From positions 590,228 to 654,227 of the forward strand of contig KB722743.1 of NCBI GenBank assembly GCA_000349905.1: DNA of 64,000 bases. The letters run 5' to 3'. Position numbers and translations under genes: made by a program. Shown piece by piece: positions 22,898 through 33,297 of this stretch. Every line of letters begins with the position of its first letter. Within the stretch, counting starts at the first letter, position 1. Source of the DNA: Volvariella volvacea V23 (taxonomy: Eukaryota > Basidiomycota > Agaricomycetes > Agaricales > Pluteaceae). The notes below the pieces were generated by a model. It was given only the letters and a program-made list of their open reading frames with translations. It made no database searches and was not told the origin of the DNA.

Positions 22898-25278
22898 ATG
22901 GACAAAGTCGACTCTCCAATCGAGGAGGTGGCCGTGTTACCTGTCGTGGATCAACCCACACCAACAAGAGCTCCAGAATCGAAGGTTGCAGCGATCAAGA
23001 GGTCCGTCAACGATTTCGCACACAAGGTCACGACTAGGGATGGGTGGTTAGGAGAGTACGATTTCGGGTGGTTATGCTTGCCTACGCTGCCATTTGGCGT
23101 CAAACGAGAGCGGCGGAAGACGCCATTCTATGCACTTGATGCAGATCTGCCTTTACTTGTCGCCATTGTTTGCGGCTTTCAACATGCACTGGCCATGCTT
23201 GCTGGGTTGATCACGCCACCAATGATATTTTCGAGTGCGTTGAACCTACCACCAGAGGTCCAGGCGTACATGATTTCGGCTTCTTTGATTGGCTGCGGTG
23301 GGCTTTCTTTCGATTTCCGTATTGCAGTCTGGTTTATAGTCCTTGCAGGTCTCCTCAGTATGGTGCAGATGTCACGGCTACATTTGTGGGGCAATAGATA
23401 TCTTGGTACTGGATTGCTGTCAGTGGTTGGAACAAGTTTCGCAACACTCAGCACAGCGAACGCGGTATATCTTCAAATCATCGAGTCTATATGCTCGAAC
23501 TAACAGAATATCTAGATATTCAACGCACTCTATGCTGACGGAACCTGTCCCATGATCACGAACGAGGATGGAACAACTACTCGAGGTCCTTGCCCAGATG
23601 CCTACGGGATGTTGCTTGGTACATTGCAGTGGCTTTTCTCTCCTTTGAACTACCTAACGCAGAAACTCAGGAACGTCGCTCGTCTGCAGTTTTACTGAAA
23701 TATTCATCGCTTTCATCCCTACTCGTATCTTAAGACGCGTCTTCCCTCCCATGGTCACTGGTTCGTCCATCCGAAGCACTTCCACATGAGTGTCCCTTGG
23801 TAATCGACATTCGATTCTAGGTACTGTCGTACTATTAATTGGTACCTCTCTAATCGGAGAATCCGGAATTCCTAACTGGGGTGGAGGAGGAAACGACTGC
23901 AAAACTTTCCCCACATCTGGCATCTTCCAAAAATGTCCTACTATCTTTGCTCCACGACCATTAACGTACGTCCATCTATACTGCTTGACTTCGATTTAAT
24001 ATTCAACAACCCCAACTTTGTATTCGTGTGCTATAGCTGGGGTTCCCCTGAGTTTATCGGGCTTGGATTCCTGTCCTTCGTTTCGATCGTTTTGACGGAG
24101 ATATTCGGGTCCCCGTTCTTGAAGAATGCGAGCGTTGTCGTTGGATTGGTCGTTGGGTGTATTGTTGCTGGTGCTGCCGGCTACATCGATTCAAGTACCA
24201 TTGATCGAGCACCTGCTATTACATTCTTATGGTGCGTATATCCACCAGGAGGGTTTTTACTGTCTAACACTCTACTTTAGGGTTCATACATTCAAGATCC
24301 GGGTGTACCCTCCGGCTATTCTCCCCATGATTGCAGTTTACGGTGAGAACCCTATGCCCTTCCTTCGCTCGTTATTTCAGCTTCTAACGCCTTTATATTC
24401 AGTTGCGGTGGCAATGGAAGCCATCGGTGATATTACTGCATCATCTGAAGTTTCGCGAGTAGCAATTCAAGGACCAGAGTTTGATTCCCGTATCCAGGGA
24501 GGCATATTAGTCGGTCCTTTCCAATGATAGCCAAATCCATTACTAACGAAACACCCTAGTCTGATGGAATTGGCGGTTTTCTATCGGCCTTGTTCACTGT
24601 CACACCTTTATCCGTTTTCGCTCAGGTAGGGTCCTACTCCTGTAAAGTTGCACTTCGTTAATACTTATTTCTGGGCAGAACAACGGTGTCATTGCACTGA
24701 CACGTTGTGCAAACAGACTGGCTGGCCGATTCTGCTGTCTATTTCTAATCCTCTTCGGCGTCCTAGGCAAAATCTCCGGTGTCTTCCTTGCAAGTACGTC
24801 CACACCCCTGCTTGCCGAAGTAATTCGCCTCACATTTCACTTCGCCCACAGTCCCGCCAGCAGTGCTCGGAGGAGTAACCACGTTCCTCTTCGCCAATGT
24901 CGCCGTATCAGGAATCAAAGTCTTGTGCAGCCTAGAGTGGTCTCGACGTGACAGATTCATTCTAGCCGCCGCCTTATCTTTTGGTGTGGGGACATTATTG
25001 AATCACCAGATCTTCACACATTTATTCGATGGAGTTGTCAATCCGAATGGGGGATTGAGGGGGTTGTTGGATTCGATTACGATTATTTTGAGTACACCTT
25101 GTAAGTATCCTGTTTCTCATCGCCATGGTTGGTGGGCCTTCGCTAACGTTATCATACAGTCCTAATAGCCGGTCTTGTGGCCGTGATTTTGAACCTCATC
25201 CTACCAGAAGATGAAGAAATGGCCGCGAAGAAGCAGCAGAAGGAGGCCGAGAAGGCGTCCCACGACCGTGATGACTAG
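22898..25278 (+). CDS. Uric acid-xanthine/purine permease (NCS2, UapA type)
   Basis: Proton-coupled plasma-membrane transporter for xanthine and uric acid. The ATG at 22898 begins MDKVDSPIEEVAV. Family landmarks in order: GWLCLPTLPFGVKRERRKTP, ADLPLLVAIVCGFQHALAML, SRLHLWGNRYLGTGLLSVVG, and the NCS2 signature QNNGVIALTR at about 24678-24707 followed by CANR. The protein closes with FLIAGLVAVILNLILP and a charged tail ending SHDRDD. An intron inside SASLIGC|GLLSMVQMS (about 23302-23351) is a multiple of three with no stop, so automated calls may retain it. About eight introns in all. It converges with the MICOS gene, leaving about 260 bp between the stops. Confidence 0.9.
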
Positions 25279-25539
25279 TATCACCCATGTCCATTATTAT
25301 TTCATGATCTTCATGTTATTATTCGCACTGTCCACCGCTCAATCTTGATGTCAAGTGTAATGAATGACGTTGTAGTCATAATAAACGTGTCCAACCTCTG
25401 CGCAGTAACTTATACGACGCACGAATTAAAAGCCGTTCCGAATAGGAAGGCAGAGATCCTTCATGCCGTGAATCTCCGAGAGGCAAGAGAAGTCTATAAG
25501 GACGGTATACAACAAACCATCCCATCTATCGTGGTACAT

Positions 25540-26446
25540 CTAGTCGCTCTTCTTCTCCTCTTCATGAGCCTTCACAGCATCCAACACCTTACTCTCAACC
25601 TTCTTCGTCTCCACACTGAACGCGTCCTTCAACTTCAGCCCAGTCGATTCCTGAATCTTCTCCACAAGCGACACAGTTCCTTCTGTCAATCGCTTTCTAC
25701 CGTCCTTTGTTGTTTCTTTCAGCATCTCCCAGCCCATAATCGTATGAGCCTTGGCAATTTCGTGTTTTTGCGATACGGTGGGGAAGTAGGTGTCTTCTAG
25801 TGAGCCCAGGTAATCTGAGAGGTTGTGAGAGGTCTTGGGGAGGAAGTAGTTGAGCGAGAGGAAGAAGAATGCGGGAGGGAGGAAGAGGCGAGTTAGGATA
25901 AAACGATTGCGGCCTATTATTGAGCCGCTGAGTGTTGCTACACCGACGTAGAGTAGGCCAGGCGTGAGGGGTTCAGACGGAGAGATGATGGATTTTATTC
26001 TGTCTATTAGAAACAACCTAGCTTAGCACCTAGAGCAAAGATATGGACAATGATGCTACTCACTCTCTACCGCATGCTCAATACCAATCCACTTGGATAC
26101 CAGCTCTTGGACTCCAGCGTGTGTGTTTTGCAGTGATTGTGTGACTTGCCGGCGGGCGACTCCAATCTGTTGCTCGAGAGGTGAAGGGTCTTCTTGGAGG
26201 ACTATATCAGCTGTCTGAGTGGGGTATATTGACAGCTGTTCGCAGACACGTTATTCAAGCGTTCAGCATATTGATACCACGCTTAAACTTGGCGAACACA
26301 AACTTTTTCCTCCGAGGGTGGTGTGGTGACTGCAATTGAAGCAACTGCGGCTCCGGCCAGGTAGTACCTCCTGGGCTAGATTGGGTCAGAAGCAATCAGA
26401 ATAAAGCGAACGGAGGGCGTACCAGCTTGGTGGCGACTCTAAACAT
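25540..26446 (-). CDS. MICOS complex subunit, Mic26/Mic27 (apolipoprotein O) family
   Basis: Inner-mitochondrial-membrane protein of the MICOS complex, which shapes crista junctions. Exon 1 (ATG at 26446) is tiny, MFRVATKL. Next comes PRRYYLAGAAVASIAVTTPP, then LSIYPTQTADIVLQEDPSPL, VSKWIGIEHAVE, and after another intron the family core TPGLLYVGVATLSGSIIGRN, a second hydrophobic stretch FLPPAFFFLSLNYFLPKTS and YLGSLEDTYFPTVSQKHEIA. The C-terminus is a Lys/Glu-rich helix ending HEEEKKSD. The two membrane segments around the Gly-rich loop fit the family. Four exons are visible. It diverges from the dihydroneopterin aldolase gene, with 225 bp between the start codons. Confidence 0.85.
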
Positions 26447-26671
26447 GGCGACTGTAGAATGAGTGCTCGGGTTTGCACGGATTTGGTGACGAGATTGTTT
26501 GATTCCAGGGGCGATGACAAACATGATAGCGCTCTGCGTGAACTTGACCGACGCATTTGCGGAGCGGTCTCCAATACTCGAGCGCGCGACTTAAAGGCCT
26601 GGGCACAGTATGCACTCTCATTCACCAGATGTACACTGTGTTAAGCGGCTATCTTCTAGTTGAACACGACT
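26447..26671. promoter_or_regulatory. Shared divergent promoter region
   Basis: Only 225 bp separate the start codons of the MICOS subunit (leftward) and the dihydroneopterin aldolase (rightward), so both promoters must lie here or overlap. No clear TATA box is visible, as expected for housekeeping genes. Confidence 0.5.
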
Positions 26672-27519
26672 ATGTCATTCCCCGGGACTGATGTAATCTT
26701 TGTGGACAGACTGTTGGTGTCGACACAAATAGGTATCGACTGCTGGTCTCGTCCTCGCGCTCAGCCGCTATTTGTCAGCGTATATCTGCTCCTTCATCAA
26801 AATCGACTCGATCTACCTGGAAGGTCTGATGCCGTCACCGACTCGATCCACTACGGGCACCTCACCAAAGTTGTTCAAGAGACTTTCACAAGCGATAAAC
26901 CACCTTTTGGAGGACTCTTAGACCTCATCAACACTGTCACTCACCGTGTTTCCGCGTTTATATTAGCGGAGAATGCGTCCTCATCTGTCGCTGGCATTCG
27001 CCTTATATTTTCATTACCCAAGCAGATCTTGCTCGCGGAGGACTTCACAGTTGAGATTGAATGCCCTCTCCTTCTTCACCCATCAGCCGTTCTCTCACCT
27101 AGAAAGGTTACGGCCCACAACATTGTAATCCCCGTCATCATCGGTGTTAATCCACCTGAGCGGATATCAAAACAACGGGTCATCACGACAATCACATTCA
27201 AGGAAGTTGCTGGCGGTCATGAGTCCCCCAATTACCCTTCCATTGTCCGCAACCTGACTTCCGTAAGTCATTTGTCCCCTCCAGATGCCGGAAAGTGTTC
27301 TCACTCCCCCGCGATCAGACGATTGAGGACACTGCATACCTCACATTGGAAAAACTGGTGCTGGAGCTCATTCGTGCTGCGTGTTTATCGTCCGAGGTTA
27401 TCGACAGTGTGTCAGTCTGCTGTCGAAAACCGAGTGCCTTAAGCTTTGCAGAAGCTTCTGGGGTGGAAATCGCCAGAAGCAGGAGTGCATTTGTTTCCGG
27501 TTCTGTGTCTTCACGGTAA
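26672..27519 (+). CDS. Two-domain dihydroneopterin aldolase (FolB-like), stand-alone
   Basis: Folate biosynthesis: converts dihydroneopterin to hydroxymethyl-dihydropterin and glycolaldehyde. Two FolB-like repeats are seen. Repeat 1: DVIFVDRLLVSTQIGIDCWS, RAQPLFVSVYLLL, TDSIHYGHLTKVVQE and GLLDLINTVTHRVSAFIL. Repeat 2 begins TAHNIVIPVIIGVNPPERIS, then QRVITTITF, EDTAYLTLEKLVLELI and the EIARSRSAF end. The start is the ATG at 26672 (MSFPGTDVIF). The intron is 27263-27318, 56 nt, GTAAGT to CAG; shorter alternatives would shift the frame. In yeast the aldolase repeats are fused to HPPK and DHPS domains in Fol1, but no such domains follow here. Confidence 0.8.
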
Positions 27520-27609
27520 ATAATGTAGCTTGTTACGGTTGAGCAACGGTACGCAGTTTCTCGACTGTGGCTAATGGCTAAACTTTGCCTCACATGATTA
27601 TATTTCAAC

Positions 27610-27693
27610 GGGTCGATGGCGTAGTTGGTTATCGCATCTGTCTAACACCCACGTGGCCACAGAAGGTCCTCAGTTCGAGCCTGGGTCGACTCA
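27610..27693 (+). tRNA. tRNA-Val (anticodon AAC) with a short intron
   Basis: Acceptor stem GGGTCGA pairs with TCGACTC (one G-T wobble), with discriminator A at 27693. D-arm GCG...CGC, anticodon stem TCTGT/ACAGA, anticodon loop reading C-T-AAC-A. About 10 nt of intron (CCCACGTGGC) sits just 3' of the anticodon position. T-arm is CTCAG-TTCGAGC-CTGGG. Total 84 nt, or about 74 nt after splicing. No CCA is encoded. Confidence 0.9.
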
Positions 27694-27699
27694 TGTTTT

Positions 27700-28400
27700 T
27701 CGTATGATTTCAATCCTTTTCAGCTCAAATTCCAACTACACGCTGTGAGCATACACAAGTAATTTTCCTCCCCTGCATCCTGGTCAGCTCCGGCACTATG
27801 CTACATTACATCTCGTAAGGATTGATACTATCTGTGTCAATACGTATTTCGACTGAATTGTTGTCTAAGTGCCCCGGGTAATGTAGGAAAGAATCGCATG
27901 GATACAAGGCAGTGGGCCTTCATAATATGTCCCGTCATCATCGGGATGGATGTGACATTGGCGCGGCAGGGTCACCTATACCAGATTGTCGATACTCAGA
28001 AAGGCAAGTAAGAATGGCCAGACGACTTCGCATGGGGAACCTTCCCGGAGAAATAGTGGCTATCGATGGCAATTACCTCTATCAAGCTCCGTCCTCGTTC
28101 GTACTGGCTGATGTTGCGGGAGCGAATGAATTGGTAACTTGTTTCAGTCCCAAAGAACGATATTGAATCACCCCTTATGTGAAGGTTCAGTGCATTGGGG
28201 TGATCATGCGAAATGTATACGTAGAGGAAAAATCAACTACCCCTGAACCGCGCTCAGGAGAGTGTACCTGGACGAACAGAGAGAGCTGCGGTGGAGGAGG
28301 TAAGTTCACAGTGCAACCCATTGTTTTGGTGCTGTGTTCGTCAAATTTCCGACGTTGAATTTGCAAATCGTGATGGTAAGCTCCGCAGAATCAGGAGAGT
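27700..28400. other. Intergenic, no gene seen
   Basis: An 84-codon frame at 27912-28166 has no family resemblance. I see no other structure here. Confidence 0.4.
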
Positions 28401-28407
28401 TGGTTGG

Positions 28408-28414
28408 TATAAAA
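28408..28414 (+). promoter_or_regulatory. TATA box of secreted-protein gene
   Basis: TATAAAA, 150 bp upstream of the ATG at 28564. A likely 5' UTR intron lies in between (GTACGT near 28490 to ACAG near 28552). Confidence 0.6.
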
Positions 28415-28563
28415 CCCTCCAACACTTTGTTCTGAGGGCAGCAACAAGCTCTTAACTAGCTCTTCTCAGTATCAGTCTCATATCACAAGTACGTGACTTG
28501 CTGTGATCTCGTGGGCGTGTGATTTTGACGAACATGTTCGCGTAAAAACAGGTGCTTGTTGCT

Positions 28564-29781
28564 ATGATCAACATTAATGCTCCCAGAAAGGTCTTCTTGC
28601 CGCTTCTCGGCCTGTCGTTCTTCGCGGCGCAGGTTACAGCTGGCACCATCACCTGTCTCTCCAATCCTGGGTTAACCACCATCAGAGCTCTCGTCAACTG
28701 CTTCCACGCATACACTGTACCACACGATACTTATACAAAGCCCACTTACGACGCTGCTCAACCTACATCCGATGAGCGTACTGCTTGGGTGCAAGCCGTC
28801 ACTAACCTCATGAATGTGGACGGGAATTGTGCTTCCCTCACCGTTCCCGCTCTCATTCAAGACTACTATACCATCGGACTCTTCACAGAGTCTGGCGGTG
28901 AATCATACTGCGTTTTGGCCGAGACGACCACTATTGGGTCGTATTATACCAGAGGATGGGGTTTGGTCGCCGTGCCCGCCACCAGCGCTGCAGTTACTCA
29001 GAATCTGCATTTTTCTGCTCCGCATCCCCAGGCCGACCTCCATACTCCCCAACAGGCTGCATCGTTATTCGGTGATACTGGAGCGAAATCCCTCTTGATT
29101 GCAGGCCGTAACAGGACAGCGTACTTCACAGGAGATGACGCTATATCCGGTTGTAATAGCGATTATAAGAAGACTGATCCTGCGCATGATAATGTAAGTG
29201 ACTGTGCATTGTTCTCGTGTCGAGGCTAACAGCATGGCACTTTACCTTAGACTCAACCATTCTTTGATGCTGCTGTTGCTATTCGTAACTGGCAAAATTC
29301 CCATGGAGGTTGCCCAGCTGCCACCTGCGCTTACATCCAAATACATGGCAAAGGGACCAACACTTGTGCCAGTGACGACATATTCTTGTCCGCCGGACTC
29401 GGTACGTCCGACCTGATCCCTGATTCTCTAAAACTTGGCTTACGCCCTCATCAATCCTCCCTCACAGGTAACAGCGCATCCTCTGTAGCCTGGTACACCG
29501 ACCCATCTGCAGATCGTCCTGTCCGCCGTCTTCGGGATACACTCAGAGCTGTATTCCCTACTTGGACTATTTCCATGCCCTCCGATAGCTCTTGCAGTTT
29601 GACTGCAACTCAAAACATTTTCGGTCGGTTGTTGAACGGTATTGCTTTGGCAAACGTTTGCACTAGCAGTGCTACTGCTTCGACCGCGACTGGGCAGTTT
29701 ATTCACGCTGAGCAGGATATGGAAGCTAGGCAACAGCCCTCTGAGGACGAGTGGATTATGGCTATCAACAACGCTTTTTAA
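28564..29781 (+). CDS. Secreted protein of unknown function
   Basis: I do not recognise a characterised family. Three exons, 28564-29193, 29251-29401 and 29468-29781, join in phase and give 364 residues. The N-terminus is a signal peptide (MINTNAPRK-like charged start, then VFLPLLGLSFFAAQVTAG). The body has evenly spaced cysteines and a block HFSAPHPQADLHTPQQAASL, then FGDTGAKSLLIAGRNRTAYF. Near the end come FIHAEQDMEARQQPSEDEWI and the C-terminal AINNAF. His/Asp/Glu-rich blocks of this kind suggest an enzyme or metal site, but that is inference. It has its own TATA box, and no neighbour suggests a pathway. Confidence 0.7.
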
Positions 29782-30190
29782 TGAGCTAAAGCAAATTCCG
29801 TGATGAATCTCGATAAATAGAAATAACTGTTCTAGTTGATGTTCCTATTGACGATTAAATCTCGTGTTGCGCCAAATGTTCATATAATGTTATCATTGTT
29901 ATCATTGTTCGTGGATTGGACGGGGTAGTTAATTACACAAGGTGCATCACATGGTCTACGGCGCCCCTCGCCACATTGCAGAGACCCATCCATTCGTCGT
30001 ATAAAAGCCTGTTACTTTTAAAGGCTCCTTCGAGCAACTTAGTCCACACCATGGGTTTCTAAGTGGTCCATGATATTGAACACCGGAAGAGCCAAAGCTC
30101 TTAAGGATCTGATTCTCCTTGGTCGCCTCGTCTTCGGTTGAACACTAAGCAGTGATTTATAGGCACTCCAATACGTAAATTGAATCGGAG
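29782..30190. other. 3' flank, no gene seen
   Basis: AT-rich 3' flank of the secreted-protein gene followed by the far end of the MYND pseudogene. No independent gene supported. Confidence 0.35.
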
Positions 30191-30194
30191 GCGC

Positions 30195-31835
30195 TCACAG
30201 TAAAGACTGTAGGAACACCCTTCTCCTGCAAGACTCGAACTGTAGCTCTCCACCTCTCCTCATCAGCCCACTCAAGTCCGGACTGAAAGCAGATAGATAA
30301 ATCTGGCCGTTGATAGTCCTATTCAAAAAACTCACAGCGGATAAAACTGTTGTTGATACTTTCGTTCTTGGCTCACACATAAACTGGAAGGGGGGTTGTG
30401 TCGCTGTTGGTAGACTGTAAAGGAATACTCAACTAACCTACATATTTCTCGATCCAGAACTCGGTCGTCACCAGGGAGGAACAACGGTAAATTTCTTGTA
30501 ATTTCGGGACCATACATTACGACCTAAATAAATCATTGAAGCATAACATTGATAATATCGAAGATTATACCTTCAGCGCGTTCAAATTTGGAAGGCGGTG
30601 GAGGATTTCTTCGAATAGGGAGGAATATCCGAATACCTTCTCAGTTCCGATGATCTGTGGATAAGTGAATTGTGGCAGTAAACCGATTTAAAGACATTGA
30701 GTAGGACTCACATCAATCGTGATGCCCTGTTTCTGGGTCCAGGCAGTGTCATTCCCATTGAACCTTTCTAAGGCCCAGAGAGCAGTCATCGGATACGGAA
30801 AACCCTCAGATAGGGCACGTAGCCATTGCTGCTCTTCACCAACCTTGGACTCCCTCAAAATCTTCCCGTAACGTAGAAAGATATTCCTGCGCCCAGCTCG
30901 AACATTGGATTAATCTCCATTGCGACAGAACCCTCTGTGTAGGGCCCTGAAACGGGCCAAGCTCTGCTGGAACGTTTGCCATCCTTTTAGACCAGGCCTC
31001 TTCTTGAATAATTCGTTGCTGAATTTGACACTCAGAAAGCGAATTTTGACCCTCCATGGGTTCAAGGTGCTGTGCTTCTGCAGCCTTTTGGTGCTCTTCT
31101 GAGCAGTAAAACGTCATCTTGCAACTAGGACATGGGTAGATTTAGCGCTTGTTTTGATATAGGCATGCACCATTCTGCTGAACCGATCGTTCACACCACT
31201 AGGAAGCCCATATGGTAATCAGATTCCGCGACGAATGGTATGCACATACCAAGCACGGCAATGGGGCTCAAACGAAATGATGATGTTTTCTTCCGTTGTA
31301 GCAGGGCGCTTAAGGCCCCGTGTATGAATTGCATATCCCGTCCGATGCGCTGGCGGACTCTGTAATTGACATCAGCGACGCCAGCTACCCTATCATTATA
31401 CATCGCTGCGGCCATAGAACATGCTATGGGGTTTTTCTCCGCTTCGTATAGGGCCTTGCAGATTCCTTTATGAATTCTCCAGTCGAGCTGTATGATGTAG
31501 AAGCAAGCATCGCAATGTAGCCAAGGCATGAATCACCTTCTGACATTCTGTGATCCTCATTGACAAGTGGTTGCCATGCTAATACAAGGCATCCATACGC
31601 ACTTACCAGTGCTACAATACGCTATACGTTTGCACTAACTGCATCTCTGGAGTATCGCATTATCTTTCCCTTCCTTGAAGCATTTGTAACAACATGTACC
31701 GACACAAGTGAGGGAAGGTTTCGAGTCAGAATCAGTGGGCAATCTGCGCGTTAGTACTCTCATTGCTGGATATCGATGTCGGTAACGTGCAAGTTGGTGG
31801 CGTGTATAGGCTCGGATAACTCCGAATAACCTCAT
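30195..31835 (-). pseudogene. MSS51-like MYND zinc-finger protein, copy A, disrupted
   Basis: Copy of a basidiomycete family with an N-terminal MYND zinc finger and an MSS51-like C-terminal domain. The finger begins CYKCFKEGKDNAILQRCS, but the next codon is TAG before CKRIAYCS. Copy C has CAG (Gln) there, so the stop is a C-to-T change. Further on, KGICKALYEAEKNP and MTFYCSEEHQKAAEAQH match copies B and C. The C-terminal part QQWLRALSEGFPYPMTALWA follows in a different frame near 30850-30890, with no room for an intron. I infer a pseudogene. Exact ends are approximate. Confidence 0.6.
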
Positions 31836-31930
31836 CGGGCGCTTCGAAACTGCTCCTTTGTATCCTAGACGCGCTAGGACAGGGAAGCGTGTGGAAAGCA
31901 GAGCGTCTAGATGGTAATGAACGTGGTTGA

Positions 31931-31960
31931 CTAGCGGCTATCCGTGCTCCGCACGGGAAA
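31931..31960 (-). repeat. Helitron 3' hairpin and CTAG end
   Basis: Plus strand CTAGCGGCTAT then CCGTGCTCCGCACGG: a 6-bp perfect stem with a TCC loop. Read on the minus strand it is hairpin, ATAGCCG, CTAG, followed by host T. Confidence 0.8.
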
Positions 31961-32066
31961 GGTGATACCAGCCATTAAGCAAATATATTATGGTTAAAAA
32001 TTAAATACGCGATTAAAATGACCATGTAATTTAATTACCAACCTATATCTACTGTTGGATACTATA

Positions 32067-33038
32067 CTACGCAACCACGTCCTGTGAAGATGATGGGCCC
32101 GCCTCCAAATTGTTGGAGTCGGTACGACGTCGCTTGGCAGCAGGGCTTTCTCGGTAGCTGAAGCGAGGGCGCTTTCCATTTGGGGTTGGGGTATCTGGGG
32201 CTTTTAAGTCATCAGCTAGGTAAAAAGGAGTAGAAGGGAGGAGGGTCACTGACTGGCACTGCTGGGCAAGGGAAGGGGTGCTCGCCCCAAGAAAACTATC
32301 TTATCTACATCAACTACAAACCCCTCGACATTTGATGCATCATCACGGACAACACGTTCGAGGTGACCACCAAACAAAACATAGCTACCACTACGTGGAC
32401 TTGGTGGAGATGAACCCCAGCGTGGCGATGGCTTGATGGTGCATCGGTCTGGGAATACTGGACGCCGGAGCATGTTTCGCAAAAGAGTGACATACTGCTC
32501 AGGTGCCAGACGGAATTCAGAGTCATTTTGGGGCATGACAGCACCTGAGATATGGATGTAGAGGTGGTTTTCAGGTTCAACACCCACACCGGCAGGGATG
32601 AGCTGGTGGAAAATCATTAACCTCAAAAGCATACACCCTGAGAGAAAATATTTTCACCGAAACAATGTCGCCAATCATAGCATAATTCTTTGTTGTATAC
32701 CCTTCAGGAAGGAGGCTTTGGAGCTCCACATCACCATCAACAAAAGGAATTTGAGCAATCTGATAAAGAAACAAAGAGAATGTTTAGATGTGATGCGACA
32801 AAACACAGCTGAGATGACTCACATTAGCAACGACAAAGTAGGCCTGCGTATTTCCAAAAAGCATGTTTGTGGAGTTGAAGTACTGGAAGAGGGCTAAGTC
32901 TGGAGTGTCGTCATGTGTATCTTCAACGAAGAGGTGGGCATCAAAGACAGTGGTTCGTGGACGATTTGCATTGGGAGTGCGGGGATTTTCTAAGACAACA
33001 ACACCGAAGATAGTTGCTGAGCCAGAAGAGGAGACCAT
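32067..33038 (-). CDS. Helitron accessory protein, possibly OB-fold (RPA-like)
   Basis: ORF between the Helitron 3' end and the helicase gene. The ATG at 33038 reads MVSSSGSATIFGVVVLENPR, then FDAHLFVEDTHDDTPDLALF, an intron of about 60 nt (GTGAGT at about 32824), IAQIPFVDGDVELQSLLPEG, YAMIGDIVS, and in another frame GVGVEPENHLYIHISGAVMP, GSYVLFGGHLERVV and a basic tail KRPRFSYRESPAAKRRR. Alternating beta-type strands around GxV motifs suggest OB folds like single-strand DNA-binding proteins, which would suit rolling-circle transposition; this is inference. The frame change near 32620 is either an unseen intron or a frameshift, so the gene may be damaged. Confidence 0.45.
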
Positions 33039-33297
33039 TGTTGGGGCGAAATCAGTGGAGTGTATATTGGGGGTGGTGGTTGATGTAGTGTCGACAAACA
33101 ACCTTTTATATGTCTGCACTTCTGTGTGTGTCAAAAAGGTTGAAAATATTCTAGTAGCCGTGGAGTAAAAGTTTGGACAGAAAATGTTGGATAATGTACC
33201 AGGGTGGTGCTAAGAATTGACAGATATCTTGCAAGGGCCAGGGAAAAAGCAATAGCTTTGTTCGGAACCGGTGAGTTGATCATGGATCTATTAATCT

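Noticed and set aside
22822..22900. Permease start at 22829, or at the ATG at 22822
   Set aside because: 22829 is GTG, and the ATG at 22822 is in another frame that stops quickly. The first in-frame ATG is 22898.
27263..27284. 22-nt intron in the dihydroneopterin aldolase gene, which would cause a frameshift
   Set aside because: Too short for a fungal intron and it breaks the frame. Using the CAG at 27316-27318 gives a 56-nt intron and an intact protein.
30160..30560. Possible separate small gene on the minus strand
   Set aside because: The frames line up with the distal part of the disrupted MYND copy A and show no independent start or motif.
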